Assembly (NCBI RefSeq): GCF_012027325.1 | Contig: NZ_SNUG01000002.1 | Span: 265,211-329,210 of the forward strand | Length of the DNA stretch: 64,000 nucleotides | Source: Thermococcus sp. M39 | GTDB taxonomy: Archaea; Methanobacteriota_B; Thermococci; Thermococcales; Thermococcaceae | Direction of reading: 5' to 3' | In this document: positions 9,823 through 22,681 of the stretch, piece after piece | How positions within the stretch are numbered: the stretch's first letter is position 1 | Layout: every line of letters begins with the position of its first letter | Made by a program: the position numbers and the translations under genes | Notes under the pieces: generated by a model | Seen by the model: only the letters and a program-made list of their open reading frames with translations | What the model was told of the DNA's origin: nothing | The model's database searches: none

Positions 9823-10156
9823 ATTTAGCGATCAATGTTTTTAAAATATGCATCCATCCAAGAATGAATAATACACCTCCAACCATAAAGAGAGAATTTC
9901 CAATCATGTTTATTATGCTTCTCTGAGAAGCATAGATTGAAATCAACCCCATATCGTCTAAATCGAGGGGTATGAATACCAACTTTGCCACAGCAGAAAA
10001 TACAAGACCTAGAAGGATATAATCATAGAATCTTCCCAACCTAGGATGATGGTGGATAAATACTGATCGATACTTGACACTAAATGTAACTATTATAATT
10101 GCTATGATTCCAATAGCAAGTACGAGTAATGTCCCAACTATCCACATTTTTTTCAC
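9800..10156 (-). CDS. Small membrane protein, partner of the DUF835 protein
   Basis: 118 residues with about three hydrophobic helices (5-25, 47-64, 82-108), ending in HILKTLIAKYELCSYS. A ribosome-binding site GGAGGTGA stands 5 nt before the ATG, and a TATA-like TTATATAA lies near 10180-10190. It matches in layout the N-terminal membrane portion of the 304-residue DUF835 protein encoded at 15941-16855. No enzymatic motif is visible. It probably anchors the downstream DUF835 domain to the cytoplasmic face of the membrane. Confidence 0.72.
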   Translation of the reverse strand: MKKMWIVGTLLVLAIGIIAIIIVTFSVKYRSVFIHHHPRLGRFYDYILLGLVFSAVAKLVFIPLDLDDMGLISIYASQRSIINMIGNSLFMVGGVLFILGWMHILKTLIAKYELCSYS

Positions 10157-10259
10157 CTCCAGTTTATAAAACTATATTGTGGGTTATATAATTTTTGTGA
10201 GGAGAATTGAGGATAATTACCCAAATTAGTGCAAAAAATCAGAGAAAAGCAGAAAAAGA

Positions 10260-11447
10260 TCACTTTAAGAAGCCGGTTTTCTTTCCAAGATCCTCAAAGG
10301 CATCAATAACATATTGCAAATCTTCCTTGCTGTGAGCTGCTGAGGGCTCAAGTCTAATACGAGCGGTTCCTAATGGGACTGTTGGATAAACGATTGCTTG
10401 TGCAAAGATGTTGTACTCCTCATATAATCTCCTTGAGAACTCTTGGGCTAATTTCTCATCATAGAGCATAACTGGAGTAATTGGATGCTTAGTGTTTCCG
10501 AGGTCATAACCGAGGTCTCTCAGACCTTTCTGGAGGAAGTGAGTGTTGTCCCAGAGCTTCTTGACGAGCTCATCACTGTGCTGAAGGATCTCAACGGCAG
10601 CTATGGCAGCAGCAACGTCTGGTGGGTTAAGTGCTGATGAGAACAAGAATGGCCTTCCTCTCTGTCTTAGGTATTCAATAGCTTCCTCCGGACCGGCAAC
10701 GTAACCACCGATGACACCAAATGCCTTGCTTAAAGTACCCATCTCAAAGTCAACTCTGTCGTGGAGCTTGTAGTGGTCAACAATACCTCTACCATGATCT
10801 CCAAGGACACCTTCACCGTGAGCATCGTCAACGTAAACCATTGCATCATACTGCTCGGCTAACTCAACAATCTCTGGTAATGGTGCAAGGTCACCATCCA
10901 TTGAGAAGACACCGTCGGTAACAATGAGCTTCTTCTTGTAATTCTTTGTCTCCTCAAGCCTCTTCTTTAAGTCCTCCATATCAAGGTGCTTGTAGATGAC
11001 CTTTGGTGCACCGCTCAAGCGCATGCCATCAATTATACTCGCATGGTTGAGTTCCTCGCTGATAAAGACACCGTTATCCTTCTTAGTGATGAGAGCACTT
11101 ATTGCACCTAAGTTAGCATTGTAACCGCTCTGGAATAGGATTGCAGCCTCTCTCTTCTTGAACTTTGCAAGCTTTTCTTCAAGTTCAACGTGGAGCTCCA
11201 TTGTTCCAGCAATGGTTCTTACTGCTCCAGCACCAACACCATAGTCAAGAATAGCTCTAATTGCTGCCTCCTTAATCTTTGGATGTGCAGCCAAGCCAAG
11301 ATAGTTGTTTGAACACATGTTCAAAACTTTCTTTCCATCGACGACAACCCATGGACCCTGGGCGCTTTGAAGAACTCTAATTTTGACGTAAAGACCTTTT
11401 TCTTTAAGTTCGTTTAATTCCTCAGTAATCCAGTCAAGCTTTCCCAT
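10260..11447 (-). CDS. kbl: Glycine C-acetyltransferase / 2-amino-3-ketobutyrate CoA ligase-type enzyme
   Basis: PLP-dependent alpha-oxoamine synthase that interconverts glycine plus acetyl-CoA and 2-amino-3-oxobutyrate, the second step of threonine breakdown after threonine dehydrogenase. Features: [14 protein letters not shown], [13 protein letters not shown], [18 protein letters not shown] and the PLP-lysine motif [12 protein letters not shown]. The 395-residue length is typical. I place the start at ATG 11447, which sits 5 nt after GGTGG; the longer frame would need TTG at 11459. AONS/BioF is the close alternative, but no biotin genes are near. Monocistronic, with a T-rich stretch after the stop. 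Confidence 0.88.
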   Translation of the reverse strand: MGKLDWITEELNELKEKGLYVKIRVLQSAQGPWVVVDGKKVLNMCSNNYLGLAAHPKIKEAAIRAILDYGVGAGAVRTIAGTMELHVELEEKLAKFKKREAAILFQSGYNANLGAISALITKKDNGVFISEELNHASIIDGMRLSGAPKVIYKHLDMEDLKKRLEETKNYKKKLIVTDGVFSMDGDLAPLPEIVELAEQYDAMVYVDDAHGEGVLGDHGRGIVDHYKLHDRVDFEMGTLSKAFGVIGGYVAGPEEAIEYLRQRGRPFLFSSALNPPDVAAAIAAVEILQHSDELVKKLWDNTHFLQKGLRDLGYDLGNTKHPITPVMLYDEKLAQEFSRRLYEEYNIFAQAIVYPTVPLGTARIRLEPSAAHSKEDLQYVIDAFEDLGKKTGFLK

Positions 11448-11509
11448 AGAAACCACCAAATAAAATTAGAGTTTCATGGGTATAAAAGTTTTGCACCAAT
11501 TAATAGCTG

Positions 11510-11998
11510 TCACTTTGCCAAAAGGTTTAGCCGAATAAGTAGAACGATGAGTGCTACTAAAGCTATTGCCAAACTCTCGTTTGAAAATCCGACATAGCTT
11601 CCTCTAGACTTAGTAGGGTATCCAACAAGAATCTCATACTTGATGTCTATTTTTGGCAGGCGTTCAAAAATTATAATTCCTGACACTTTTAAGCCAAAAC
11701 CCTTCTTTCTGAGCGGATACAAAAACGGGATAACGCCAGAGAAGAAATCTAAGACGAGATGCACTGCTACACCAAAAGCAAACATCCAAAGATAAATGTT
11801 CCGAACATAGAGGGAAGCAGCGAAAAGAGGAATCAAAAACAGAAGGGAGTGAAAATAACCTCTGTGCTCCCCAAAGAAAATATCAAAATCCGGAAAAATA
11901 GCCCCAAATACGAGGATAGTAATTGAAATTAAGCCGGGATTCTTGCTCAGAGCCAAAAATGCAAGCAAAGGAATTGAGGCATGCTTCAGAGGATCCAT
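11510..11998 (-). CDS. Membrane-bound metal-dependent hydrolase (DUF457/YdjM-like)
   Basis: About 162 residues and four hydrophobic segments. The family's metal-binding pattern is visible: an early His in LKHASIP, GAIFPDFDIFFGEHRGYFHSLLF with clustered Asp/His, and HLVLDFFSGVIPFLYP. These match the LexA-binding, inner-membrane metal-dependent hydrolase family, whose substrate is not established. ATG 11998 is preferred over TTG 12010 because it follows GGGGGT. It is transcribed divergently from rfcS with a short shared promoter region (11999-12067). Confidence 0.72.
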   Translation of the reverse strand: MDPLKHASIPLLAFLALSKNPGLISITILVFGAIFPDFDIFFGEHRGYFHSLLFLIPLFAASLYVRNIYLWMFAFGVAVHLVLDFFSGVIPFLYPLRKKGFGLKVSGIIIFERLPKIDIKYEILVGYPTKSRGSYVGFSNESLAIALVALIVLLIRLNLLAK

Positions 11999-12067
11999 CC
12001 TACCCCCCAAAGTTTTTAATATCCCGAGGCATAATAAACCTTTAGCTCACGATGATGGGTGATAGCT

Positions 12068-13048
12068 ATGAGCGAAGAAGTTAAAGAAGTTAAAATCCTT
12101 GAAAAGCCATGGGTTGAGAAGTACAGGCCGCAAAGGTTAGATGATATTGTTGGACAGGACCACATTGTTAAGAGATTAAAGCACTATGTTAAAACCGGTT
12201 CAATGCCCCATCTCTTGTTTGCTGGTCCTCCTGGTGTTGGAAAGACAACAGCAGCTTTGTGTTTAACTAGAGAACTCTTCGGAGAACACTGGAGGCACAA
12301 CTTTCTTGAACTGAACGCCTCTGATGAGCGTGGAATTAACGTTATTAGAGAAAAAGTCAAGGAATTCGCAAGGACAAAGCCAATTGGTGGAGCAAGCTTT
12401 AAGATAATCTTCCTCGATGAGGCAGATGCTTTAACACAAGATGCTCAGCAAGCATTGAGAAGAATGATGGAGATGTTCTCAAATAACGTTAGGTTCATCT
12501 TAAGCTGTAATTATTCATCCAAGATTATCGAGCCGATCCAATCAAGATGTGCAATCTTCAGATTTAGACCTCTTAAGGATGAAGATATCGCAAAGAGATT
12601 AAGACTCATAGCAGAAAGTGAGGGACTGGAGTTAACGGAGGAAGGGCTACAAGCAATTCTCTATGTGGCTGAGGGAGACTTAAGAAGAGCAATTAACGTT
12701 CTGCAAGCTGCTGCAGCGCTTGATACAAAGATTACAGACGAGAACGTCTTCATGGTTGCTAGCAGAGCAAGACCAGAGGATGTTAGGGAAATGATGCTTA
12801 TGGCATTGGAGGGTAACTTCCTCAAAGCAAGAGAGAAGCTTAGAGAAATTCTTCTCAAGCAAGGTTTGAGTGGAGAAGATGTTCTCATTCAAATGCATAA
12901 AGAAGTGTTTAATCTACCAATAAGCGAGCCTAAGAAAGTCGCTTTAGCCGATAAGATTGGAGAGTACAACTTTAGACTGGTTGAGGGAGCAAATGAAATG
13001 ATTCAGCTTGAGGCTCTGCTTGCCCAGTTCACTCTGCTGGGCAAATGA
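12068..13048 (+). CDS. rfcS: Replication factor C small subunit
   Basis: AAA+ clamp-loader subunit that with RfcL opens and loads PCNA onto primed DNA. Visible are the RFC boxes: [17 protein letters not shown] (box II), Walker [26 protein letters not shown], Walker B LDEADALT, and the SRC motif ([10 protein letters not shown]). Uninterrupted at 326 residues, so it lacks the inteins found in some Pyrococcus homologues. ATG 12068 is chosen because GGTGAT stands 4-5 nt upstream; a GTG at 12059 would overlap that site. rfcL follows after a few bases in the same operon. Confidence 0.97.
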   Translation: MSEEVKEVKILEKPWVEKYRPQRLDDIVGQDHIVKRLKHYVKTGSMPHLLFAGPPGVGKTTAALCLTRELFGEHWRHNFLELNASDERGINVIREKVKEFARTKPIGGASFKIIFLDEADALTQDAQQALRRMMEMFSNNVRFILSCNYSSKIIEPIQSRCAIFRFRPLKDEDIAKRLRLIAESEGLELTEEGLQAILYVAEGDLRRAINVLQAAAALDTKITDENVFMVASRARPEDVREMMLMALEGNFLKAREKLREILLKQGLSGEDVLIQMHKEVFNLPISEPKKVALADKIGEYNFRLVEGANEMIQLEALLAQFTLLGK

Positions 13049-13061
13049 TTAGGTGAGCGCA

Positions 13062-14573
13062 ATGGACATACCATGGGTTGAAAAGTACCGTCCAAAAAGG
13101 CTGAGGGATATAGTCAATCAAAAGCAGGCTATTGAGAAAGTTGAAGCGTGGATTAAACAGTGGTTTCACGGAACACCAAAGAAAAAAGCTCTGATCTTAG
13201 CCGGCCCACCGGGAAGTGGAAAGACCACTACGGTTTATGCTCTAGCCAATGAGTATAAATTCGAGGTTATTGAGCTTAACGCAAGCGATGAAAGGACCTT
13301 CGAGAAAATCAGGCGCTATCTTGATGCTGCATACACAATGGATATATTTGGACGGAGGAGAAAGATCATATTCCTTGATGAGGCCGACAACATAGAGCCG
13401 AGCGGTGCCCATGAGATTGCAAAGCTCATAGACAAAGCAAGAAATCCCATAATCATGGCAGCAAATAAGTACTGGGAAGTGCCGGCTGAAATAAGAAATA
13501 AGGCTGAAGTCGTTGAGTATAAAAGATTGACTCAAAGAGACATTATGCAAGCTCTATTTAGAATTATCAAGGCAGAAGGCATCTTTGTGCCAAAGGAGAT
13601 AGTTGCTGAGATAGCAAAAAGAGCAAGTGGAGATTTAAGAGCTGCAATAAATGATTTACAGACCGTAGTTGCTGGTGGAGTAGAAGATGCAAGAGAAGTG
13701 CTTGCTTACAGAGATGTCGAAAAAACAGTCTTCCAAGCGCTTGGACTGATTTTCGGAAGCGACAATGCAAAGAGAGCAAAGATGGCAACATGGAATTTAG
13801 ACATGACTCCCGATGAGATACTCATGTGGATTGATGAAAATATCCCATATATTTATTACAAGCCAGAGGACATCGCTGAGGCTTACAATGCCATAAGTAG
13901 GGCAGATATTTACTTAGGAAGGGCTAAAAGAACTGGAAACTATGGGCTTTGGAAGTACGCTTTAGACATGATGACGGCAGGAGTTGCAGTGGCTGGAGTG
14001 AAAAAGAAAGGATTTACAAAATTCTATCCACCAAAGACTCTTAGAATGCTCAGAGACACAAAAGAGGAGAGAGAAATTAGAGACTCGATAATTAAGAAAA
14101 TTATGAAGCAGATGCATATGAGCAAGCTTGAAGCTATCGAGACAATGCAGATATTCAAAACAATCTTTGAAAACAACTTAGATGTTGCTGCTCATATAGC
14201 TGTTTTCCTAGATTTAGGGGATAAAGAGATAGAGTTCCTAGCTGGAGACAAAGAAAAAGCAGCAAAAATTAAAGGCAAGACCCTTTCAATTCACAGAAAG
14301 CTCAAAAAAGCTGGAATTGAGATAAAGGTTGAGATAGAAGAAGAGGCTCCCAAAGAAGTCGAAGAGGAAGAAATTGAAGAAGAGCTTGAGGAGGCTGCAG
14401 AGACAGAAATTAAAGAGGACATTGCTGAGGAAGAAAAAGAAACCGAAGAAATCGAGAAGGAAATAGAAGAGGCAGAATGGGAGAAAGAAGAAAAACCTAA
14501 GAAGGAGGAGAAGATTGACAAAGCTAAGAAGAAAGGTAAGCAGGCAACACTGTTTGACTTTCTAAAGAAATGA
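13062..14573 (+). CDS. rfcL: Replication factor C large subunit
   Basis: Large clamp-loader subunit. N-terminal AAA+ domain with [11 protein letters not shown], Walker [10 protein letters not shown], Walker [11 protein letters not shown], then the collar region (about 230-400), a very acidic Glu/Lys-rich linker (about 425-485) and a C-terminal PIP box [10 protein letters not shown] that binds PCNA. 503 residues from ATG 13062, which lies 5 nt after GGTGA; GTG 13053 is an alternative. No intein. The gene follows rfcS by 13 nt, so the two subunits are made from one mRNA. Confidence 0.97.
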   Translation: MDIPWVEKYRPKRLRDIVNQKQAIEKVEAWIKQWFHGTPKKKALILAGPPGSGKTTTVYALANEYKFEVIELNASDERTFEKIRRYLDAAYTMDIFGRRRKIIFLDEADNIEPSGAHEIAKLIDKARNPIIMAANKYWEVPAEIRNKAEVVEYKRLTQRDIMQALFRIIKAEGIFVPKEIVAEIAKRASGDLRAAINDLQTVVAGGVEDAREVLAYRDVEKTVFQALGLIFGSDNAKRAKMATWNLDMTPDEILMWIDENIPYIYYKPEDIAEAYNAISRADIYLGRAKRTGNYGLWKYALDMMTAGVAVAGVKKKGFTKFYPPKTLRMLRDTKEEREIRDSIIKKIMKQMHMSKLEAIETMQIFKTIFENNLDVAAHIAVFLDLGDKEIEFLAGDKEKAAKIKGKTLSIHRKLKKAGIEIKVEIEEEAPKEVEEEEIEEELEEAAETEIKEDIAEEEKETEEIEKEIEEAEWEKEEKPKKEEKIDKAKKKGKQATLFDFLKK

Positions 14574-14606
14574 GCCCTCTTTTATTTTTACTTCACGGTG
14601 AAATTC

Positions 14607-16855
<2,249 letters not shown>

Positions 16856-16910
16856 AAAACCTCACTTAATTATATGGGTTATTGTGTTATATTAAAATTT
16901 CTCTCGCTAA

Positions 16911-17834
16911 TTACATCCAGTACGGCTTTCTCATTAGGATTGCTTTCTTAAAAATTTCAACTAGCTCCTCATCACTGGCCCCTTCTCTAATCGGCGTCAA
17001 TATGTCAATCAGGTCATCTCTTCTGAGAAGGCAAGTTTTTAGGTGCCCATCAGCCGTCAATCTTATTCTCGTACAATTTGCACAGAATACTGTATTATGC
17101 ATTGAACGGACTACTTCAACCTCTGCCACTCCATTTTCAGTTGGTATGAGGTACTTCTTTCTCCTGTGCATCCTCCTTTCTTTAATATCAATAGCCTTCT
17201 TAGTAAACTCCTCCTCAAGAGGCTTCAGCGGGTAGAAATATCTTTTAAAGAACCAAGAATCCATGAGTTCCCTTGGAACCTCAATTTCAATGAGCTGAAG
17301 AACGGCCCCAATTCTGGCTGCATAATCCATCATATCCCATATTTCCATGTGATTCAGATCCTTCATAACAACCATATTGAGCTTGACGAGTTTGAAAAGC
17401 TTAACAGATTTTTCAATGCCCTTTAAGACCCAAGGAAGAACATCAAAACCAGTGATCTTTTTGTATTTTTTCCTATCCAGCGTATCGAGACTTATATTCA
17501 CCCTGTCGAGTCCTGCTTCTTTTAGTTCTTCCGCTAGTCTGTACATGACAGTTCCATTTGTAGTTAAGGATAAGTCAACCACATAAGGTCTGATCCTCCT
17601 TACGATTTCAACAATATCACGTCTTATTGTAGGTTCTCCTCCCGTGAGCTTAACCTTCTTAATGCCAAGACGAGAAGCTATTTTAACTATTCTCTCAATC
17701 TCTTCTGGTGTCATCTCTCTCTTTCCTTTCATCTGTCCTTCTCTATGACAGTAAAAACAATTTAAGTTGCAATCCTCAGTTACAGAAATCCTGAGGTTAG
17801 TTACTGGCCTCCCAAATTTATCAACCAGAGCCAT
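16911..17834 (-). CDS. moaA: GTP 3',8-cyclase MoaA (molybdenum/tungsten cofactor)
   Basis: Radical SAM enzyme for the first step of molybdopterin synthesis, in Thermococcales used for the tungsten cofactor. N-terminal cluster CNLNCFYC with the SAM motif GGEPTIR, and the C-terminal second Fe-S cluster CANCTRIR...CLL. Also VNISLDTLD and [13 protein letters not shown]. 307 residues; GGTGG precedes ATG 17834 by 4 nt. No other cofactor genes sit next to it. Divergent from the gene at 17957. Confidence 0.93.
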   Translation of the reverse strand: MALVDKFGRPVTNLRISVTEDCNLNCFYCHREGQMKGKREMTPEEIERIVKIASRLGIKKVKLTGGEPTIRRDIVEIVRRIRPYVVDLSLTTNGTVMYRLAEELKEAGLDRVNISLDTLDRKKYKKITGFDVLPWVLKGIEKSVKLFKLVKLNMVVMKDLNHMEIWDMMDYAARIGAVLQLIEIEVPRELMDSWFFKRYFYPLKPLEEEFTKKAIDIKERRMHRRKKYLIPTENGVAEVEVVRSMHNTVFCANCTRIRLTADGHLKTCLLRRDDLIDILTPIREGASDEELVEIFKKAILMRKPYWM

Positions 17835-17956
17835 GATTCCACCTTCACTTTGATTTAATCTACTAACTTAAAAAAACCTTATGGATAAATACTTCTGTTT
17901 AACAACGAAAAGTAAAAGTATTATGTGTGAGCATAAACTTATAGGAGGGAGTAAAT

Positions 17957-18715
17957 GTGGATGTTGAAAAATTGAAAGAGCTAATTTTAAAAGCAGAGAT
18001 GTTACACAAAGACTTTGAAAAACTGTTTTTGAAGCTTTATGAGTATGCCAATCAAGAAGACTTCAATGCTATTGGTGAAGCCATTATCAAGCTCCATGAG
18101 CTAAGTGAGGAAAAGTTTGAAACTGCATCTCAAATTTATAAAGGGATTGCCCCAGTTGGAGGAGATCTCGAAAAAGCTGGTAGAGAACTTCAGAAAAATG
18201 AGCATCAGATGAAATTTAGGATTGAGGAAATAATAACCCTACTAGGACACATAAAAGAGAGTTTTAGTGAAAAGCTCAAAGCAAAAGCAGCTCTTCAGAG
18301 ATTGTTCCAGTTCCACAGAATTTATGACTACTCAGTAACCCAGGCCCTGCAAAAGCTTAGTACTGAAATTGATGGATTGATTTTCATAAGCGAAAAAGAG
18401 AAAAAGCCACCGACGAGTATAATTGAGAGACTCAAAAAAATTGAAGAACTCGAAGAGAAGTTGAGTATCTTAATCGCTTTCATATCTCATACTTACTCTC
18501 ATCCTTCATGGGTTCACAAAGTTGAGGATTCGCTTAGAGAATGGCACTCTAAAGGCTTACTGTGGGTCGAGCCTAGGAATGTAGAGCAAAACACGGGAAT
18601 TGATAGGGCACATGTAGCCCAAATATTAGAAGGTCTAACTCTCATCGGCGTTGTGGAAAAAAAGAGAAGAGGTGGTGAAAGTGTCTACAAGCTCAGAGGT
18701 TTCGGTGAGGATTAG
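17957..18715 (+). CDS. Helical protein with C-terminal winged-helix domain, function unknown
   Basis: 252 residues. The first 190 are almost entirely helical with coiled-coil character ([32 protein letters not shown]). The last 60 ([50 protein letters not shown]) look like a winged helix that could bind DNA or RNA. Start is GTG 17957 after an excellent AGGAGGG. It overlaps the FAU-1 gene by 35 nt, so the two are translationally coupled. This hints at a role beside rRNA/RNA processing, which is inference only. Confidence 0.7.
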   Translation: MDVEKLKELILKAEMLHKDFEKLFLKLYEYANQEDFNAIGEAIIKLHELSEEKFETASQIYKGIAPVGGDLEKAGRELQKNEHQMKFRIEEIITLLGHIKESFSEKLKAKAALQRLFQFHRIYDYSVTQALQKLSTEIDGLIFISEKEKKPPTSIIERLKKIEELEEKLSILIAFISHTYSHPSWVHKVEDSLREWHSKGLLWVEPRNVEQNTGIDRAHVAQILEGLTLIGVVEKKRRGGESVYKLRGFGED

Positions 18716-20096
18716 AGGGATATACAGTACAGCACTGACCAAGCTTTTACTTGACAAAGGGTTCAAAATCAGTCAGCCCAGCCAAAAAATAGCAGAAAGA
18801 CTAAATCTTGAAAAGACGTATAGTGAATTTGATGTTGATATATACGACAAAAAGGACAACCAAGGAGTTATCTTAGTTGGAACCAAGGTTGAGGAAGTTA
18901 AGAAGGTTTTTGAGGGGGAGTTTATTGACGTATTTTTTAGGAAAATGCCTTACCAGCTCTATGGGATTTACAAGGGAATTGTCGTTAAAAGAGATGAGCA
19001 GTACATCTATGTGGACATTGGGAGTGCAATTGGAACAGTGCTGATCGAGGAACTGCCAGATGTTGCTGAGGGAGATGAAGTTCTTGTTCAAGTTAAAAAA
19101 CACAATGTACTGCCCCATTTAAGCACGTTGCTGACAATTCCTGGAGATTACGCTGTGCTGATACCTAAACCAATCGGTGCCCAAAGGCACGTAAAAATTT
19201 CAAGGAAAATTAGAGATCCAGAGGAGAGGGAGAGACTTAGAATCCTAGGACTGAGTGTCGATTTAGGTGAATGGGGAATACTCTGGAGAACTGCCGCAGC
19301 ATATAAGGACTGGAATACTCTAAGGGACGAGCTTGTTAATCTATCAAAGCTTGCAGACAAGCTCAAAGAGGCAGATAAATACTCTGCACCAGCAAAGATA
19401 ATTGAGGGAAGAGACATTTATGAAGTTGAATTCGGAGGAGGAACAAGGAAAAAGCTCGACAGCATTAGGAATGAAGTCCTGCCAACAATTGAAGGGCATC
19501 ATCAGTTCAAATCTTATGACCCAGAGTTTAGCTTTGCAGTAGAGATAGCCGAAGGGATTTTAGCAAAGATTCCCTCTCAAAGAATGAAGGTGAGGGAAGG
19601 ATTCATTGAGGCCTTGGTGGACAACAAAGGGCCAAGGGTTGGGTGGCTGTTTGCTCTGGAACATATCAAACCTGATGGCCAAAAAGTTAGAATCGGGCCT
19701 GGAGAGATTCTTGAAGTATCAGTTAATCCTCTCAGAATAAAAATCAAACGAAATCTCAAGCCTGGAAAAGTATATGATGGCTTAGAGATACCAATTGAGT
19801 ATGGAGACTATGCAATAACTGAAATTGAAGAGGGCAAGTGGTGGTACAAGCACAGCTACTACGACAAGGACGGCAACTTAAAGGGTGAATACTACAACAT
19901 AAACACGCCAATTGAAATTTATCCAGATAAGGCAAGGTACATAGACCTTGAGGTCGATATCGTTAAGTGGCCAGATGGAAAGAAGGAGATAATTGATAAA
20001 GAAGATCTTAAGAGACACTATGAAGACGGCATAATAAGTGAGAAGCTCTATAAGGCAACTCTCAGAATTACACAGGAAGTTTTTGAGAAGATTTAG
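18681..20096 (+). CDS. FAU-1 RNA-binding protein / ribonuclease E/G-family homologue
   Basis: FAU-1 binds AU-rich RNA and has been linked to endonuclease action on 5S rRNA precursor in Pyrococcus. 471 residues from GTG 18681, which is preceded by GGTGGTGA; the open frame extends 10 codons further upstream but lacks a signal there. Domains: N-terminal RNase E/G-like region with an S1-type fold ([26 protein letters not shown]), middle helical part, and C-terminal DUF402 (about 325-450: [41 protein letters not shown]). It overlaps the preceding gene by 35 nt. Confidence 0.88.
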   Translation: MSTSSEVSVRIRGIYSTALTKLLLDKGFKISQPSQKIAERLNLEKTYSEFDVDIYDKKDNQGVILVGTKVEEVKKVFEGEFIDVFFRKMPYQLYGIYKGIVVKRDEQYIYVDIGSAIGTVLIEELPDVAEGDEVLVQVKKHNVLPHLSTLLTIPGDYAVLIPKPIGAQRHVKISRKIRDPEERERLRILGLSVDLGEWGILWRTAAAYKDWNTLRDELVNLSKLADKLKEADKYSAPAKIIEGRDIYEVEFGGGTRKKLDSIRNEVLPTIEGHHQFKSYDPEFSFAVEIAEGILAKIPSQRMKVREGFIEALVDNKGPRVGWLFALEHIKPDGQKVRIGPGEILEVSVNPLRIKIKRNLKPGKVYDGLEIPIEYGDYAITEIEEGKWWYKHSYYDKDGNLKGEYYNINTPIEIYPDKARYIDLEVDIVKWPDGKKEIIDKEDLKRHYEDGIISEKLYKATLRITQEVFEKI

Positions 20097-20126
20097 CATC
20101 CTTCACCTTTCTCTTTTTCTCAATAA

Positions 20127-20792
20127 TCAAATGTCCTCAATCCCTTTGTCAGTAATTTTGAAGTAAACTATCCCCCCTTCCGGCCTGAAGCGGTGTCTCT
20201 CCAGTACTGCTATCCTGAGTCCTGGCCTACTAAGCCTTTCCAATCTCAGAATATCTTTGCACTTGTAACCCAAAGTATGCTCGGCAATAGGCTTTAGAGA
20301 ATTCGAATTTGAATCAAAGTAAACCTGATTGACAACTATCACAGCCAAATTATACTTCCTCGCAAGCCAGAGAAGGACTTGAAGCTGCTTTCCCAGCTCA
20401 ACATTCAAGCTCTGTTTGTTCTTCTCTACCCTATAGTGAGAAGTTATAGAGTCAACCACGATGAGAGAAAATCTCTCATTGACTACCGTTTTGAGTTTGG
20501 ATATAACTCGCTTCTGCTCTTTAAAATCATGAGGTTCAAATATTATGAACCTCTGAAGGACTTCATCGGCATTTAACCCTCTCTTCTCCGCCATTATTTT
20601 GAGTCTCTCTGGGGAAAATCCACCTTCAGTATCAATGTAAGCAACTTTGCCATTATTAAGAAGACCCACCTGCATCGCAAAGGTAGTTTTTCCAGTGGCA
20701 AATGCTCCATATACCTGAGTTAAAACACCCCTTCCTACTCCCCCACCTAGAAGCTCATCCAAGCTTTTGCTGCCAGTTGTTAGCTCATCCAT
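20127..20792 (-). CDS. radB: RadB recombinase paralogue
   Basis: RecA/RadA-core protein without the N-terminal DNA-binding extension of RadA. It modulates recombination in euryarchaea and interacts with Hjc and DNA polymerase D in Pyrococcus. Motifs: TTGSKSLDELLGGGV, Walker A GAFATGKTTF, VAYIDTEGGF, Walker B FSLIVVDSI, VVNQVYFD. 221 residues, normal for RadB. GGTGA stands 4 nt before the ATG. The stop is 30 nt from the convergent FAU-1 gene. Confidence 0.94.
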   Translation of the reverse strand: MDELTTGSKSLDELLGGGVGRGVLTQVYGAFATGKTTFAMQVGLLNNGKVAYIDTEGGFSPERLKIMAEKRGLNADEVLQRFIIFEPHDFKEQKRVISKLKTVVNERFSLIVVDSITSHYRVEKNKQSLNVELGKQLQVLLWLARKYNLAVIVVNQVYFDSNSNSLKPIAEHTLGYKCKDILRLERLSRPGLRIAVLERHRFRPEGGIVYFKITDKGIEDI

Positions 20793-20831
20793 GAAATCAC
20801 CAAGTCCGAGTTAAGGAACAGGGTTTTAAAC

Positions 20832-21476
20832 TTAATCTAGTTGAACATAAAATGCTTCCCCAACTTTGAGAGGCTTCATCAATGTCCAAACTCTTCTCCT
20901 TCTAAGCTCTGTCTGAAGCTTTTCAACACTCCCTTGCCCATAAACTCCATAGTGCATTGGTATAACAATCCTCGGTCTGACAGCTTCGATTATATCAGCT
21001 GCTTCCCTCTCATTTGCTGTGGAGCGACCGCTTATTGGAACTAGCAGAATATCTACCATCCCTCTCAATTGTTTAAACGATGGTGTATAATATGTGTCAC
21101 CAGTATGCCAGACACTCATCTCGCCAAGTATTATGTAGCTAAGAGGGTACTGGCTTGATGGATGCTCAGCATAGACTGCTTTGATTTTAACACCATTTTT
21201 AAGCTCGATCTCTTGACCTTCTTCAATAGTTTGGACGTCCGTTAATCCATCGCTGATTGCCATTAGATACACTGTTTTGGGCCCAATTACCTTTGCTTTT
21301 CTAAGTCTCGCCAGAAGGGGTGTTTTGCCATAATGGTCACTGTGTTCATGGGTAACTAGGATGTAGTCTATCTCACCAATTTTGTCATCATCAACATCTG
21401 GGTAAGGGTCAATTAAAATTCTCACTCCATTAGTTTCAATGAGAAAACATGCGTGCCCATACCACACAATCTTCAT
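20832..21476 (-). CDS. Metal-dependent hydrolase, MBL fold (UPF0173)
   Basis: Metallo-beta-lactamase superfamily protein: [19 protein letters not shown], the [10 protein letters not shown] zinc motif, HTGDTYYTP and IPMHYG. The 214-residue length fits UPF0173. No substrate is known for this subgroup. ATG 21476 follows GGAGG at a good distance; an in-frame ATG 15 nt upstream overlaps that signal. The gap to radB is 39 nt, so they may share a transcript. Confidence 0.85.
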   Translation of the reverse strand: MKIVWYGHACFLIETNGVRILIDPYPDVDDDKIGEIDYILVTHEHSDHYGKTPLLARLRKAKVIGPKTVYLMAISDGLTDVQTIEEGQEIELKNGVKIKAVYAEHPSSQYPLSYIILGEMSVWHTGDTYYTPSFKQLRGMVDILLVPISGRSTANEREAADIIEAVRPRIVIPMHYGVYGQGSVEKLQTELRRRRVWTLMKPLKVGEAFYVQLD

Positions 21477-21611
21477 TGGCTCTGCCTCCAAAATAAGAGT
21501 TTGGTGTCCTTAAACTTAAATCTTTCCATTCGCTGTTTGTTTCATTAAATAACCTCAGAACGCTTTATAGTAAATAGTTGAATTTATAAATGACATCCAA
21601 ACTACAAAGTA

Positions 21612-21974
21612 ATGAGGAAAATGAAGGGGCTAATAGTGAGAGAACCCTTTGCTTCATGGATAGTTGAAGGTAAGAAAGTCTGGGAAATCAGGAAAAGCAA
21701 TACAAAAATCAGAGGAGAGATTTTCATAATAACCAAAAAGAAAGCAATAGGGAAAGTTGAAATTGTTGATGTTCTTGGACCTTTTACGCCAGAAGAACTT
21801 GCAAATCATAAAGATAAACATTTAGCAGACTACGAATTTTTAAAGAAATATGCAAAGGGAAAGAAACTTTACGCATGGGTATTATCAAACCCTCAAAAAT
21901 TTGAAGAGCCCAAGGAGGTCATTATGGCAAATGGTGCCCAAATATGGGTCAACATAAGGGGGTTTAAGAAATGA
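21612..21974 (+). CDS. ASCH domain RNA-binding protein
   Basis: 120 residues of ASCH fold (PUA-like): LIVREPFASWIVEGKKVWEIRKSNTKIRGEIFI with the conserved GxKxxEiR core, IGKVEIVDVLGPF, and YAWVLSNPQKFEEP. ASCH proteins are suspected to bind RNA; some act as nucleases or amidohydrolases. ATG 21612 or ATG 21621. A TATA-like TTTATAA stands near 21584-21592. The stop overlaps the next gene by 4 nt, showing an operon. Confidence 0.82.
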   Translation: MRKMKGLIVREPFASWIVEGKKVWEIRKSNTKIRGEIFIITKKKAIGKVEIVDVLGPFTPEELANHKDKHLADYEFLKKYAKGKKLYAWVLSNPQKFEEPKEVIMANGAQIWVNIRGFKK

Positions 21975-22669
21975 GAAAATTTCTCTTTCTCCCACTAAGC
22001 TTGCCATTCCTTATACTTTTTCTGCTGTTAATACCCATCTTATTTTTGCTCTTTGCGGGAACTATAACACTGGCATTTCAAAAGCTTGGTCTTCCTCTGC
22101 CTGTTGCGTATACTCTCTTTTGGGCTTCCTTAATTGGAAGCTTCATAAATATCCCCATAGCAGAAACAAGGACATATGCACCAATACTAAAGGTAAAGGA
22201 AGTCAGTTTTTTTGGAATTAGATACCCTGTTCCGTACATCGATTGGGGAGAACAAAAGATGATAATTGCTATAAACGTTGGTGGAGCACTAGTTCCTTTA
22301 AGCATAGTTACCTATGAGTTCGTTAGGTTTGCACTTATTGGAGATACAGAATTAATTGCTAGGATACTCATAGCAATATTGATATCTGCAATACTTAGCC
22401 ACATCTTTTCAAAGCCAGTTAAAGGACTAGGAATTGCAATTCCAACATTTATTCCTCCTCTCATAGCTGCCTCATTGGCTCTCTTAATTGGGGGTCCTAA
22501 CAAACCAGCAGTGGCCTATGCAAGCGGAACCATGGGTGTTTTAATTGGTGCGGATTTACTTAATTGGAATAAAATTAAGGAACTTGGAGCTCCAATGGTA
22601 AGTATCGGTGGTGCTGGTACATTTGATGGCATCTTCCTAGCTGGTATAATTGCCGTATTGTTAGTTTAA
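21971..22669 (+). CDS. DUF1614 membrane protein
   Basis: 232 residues with about seven hydrophobic helices, beginning with a very hydrophobic first 35 residues. Family pattern: GSFINIPIAE, INVGGALVPLSIV, AIPTFIPPLIAAS and GVLIGADLLN plus the repeated glycine-rich SIGGAGTFDGIFLAGI. Function unknown, perhaps a transporter or membrane protease-like unit. Starts inside the end of the ASCH gene (ATGA overlap) and is followed 12 nt later by prs, so the three form one transcription unit. Confidence 0.82.
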   Translation: MRKFLFLPLSLPFLILFLLLIPILFLLFAGTITLAFQKLGLPLPVAYTLFWASLIGSFINIPIAETRTYAPILKVKEVSFFGIRYPVPYIDWGEQKMIIAINVGGALVPLSIVTYEFVRFALIGDTELIARILIAILISAILSHIFSKPVKGLGIAIPTFIPPLIAASLALLIGGPNKPAVAYASGTMGVLIGADLLNWNKIKELGAPMVSIGGAGTFDGIFLAGIIAVLLV

Positions 22670-22681
22670 GGAGGTGATACC

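Noticed and set aside
12068-14573. Intein in rfcS or rfcL
   Set aside because: Both proteins read uninterrupted at the Walker A site, where Pyrococcus inteins sit.
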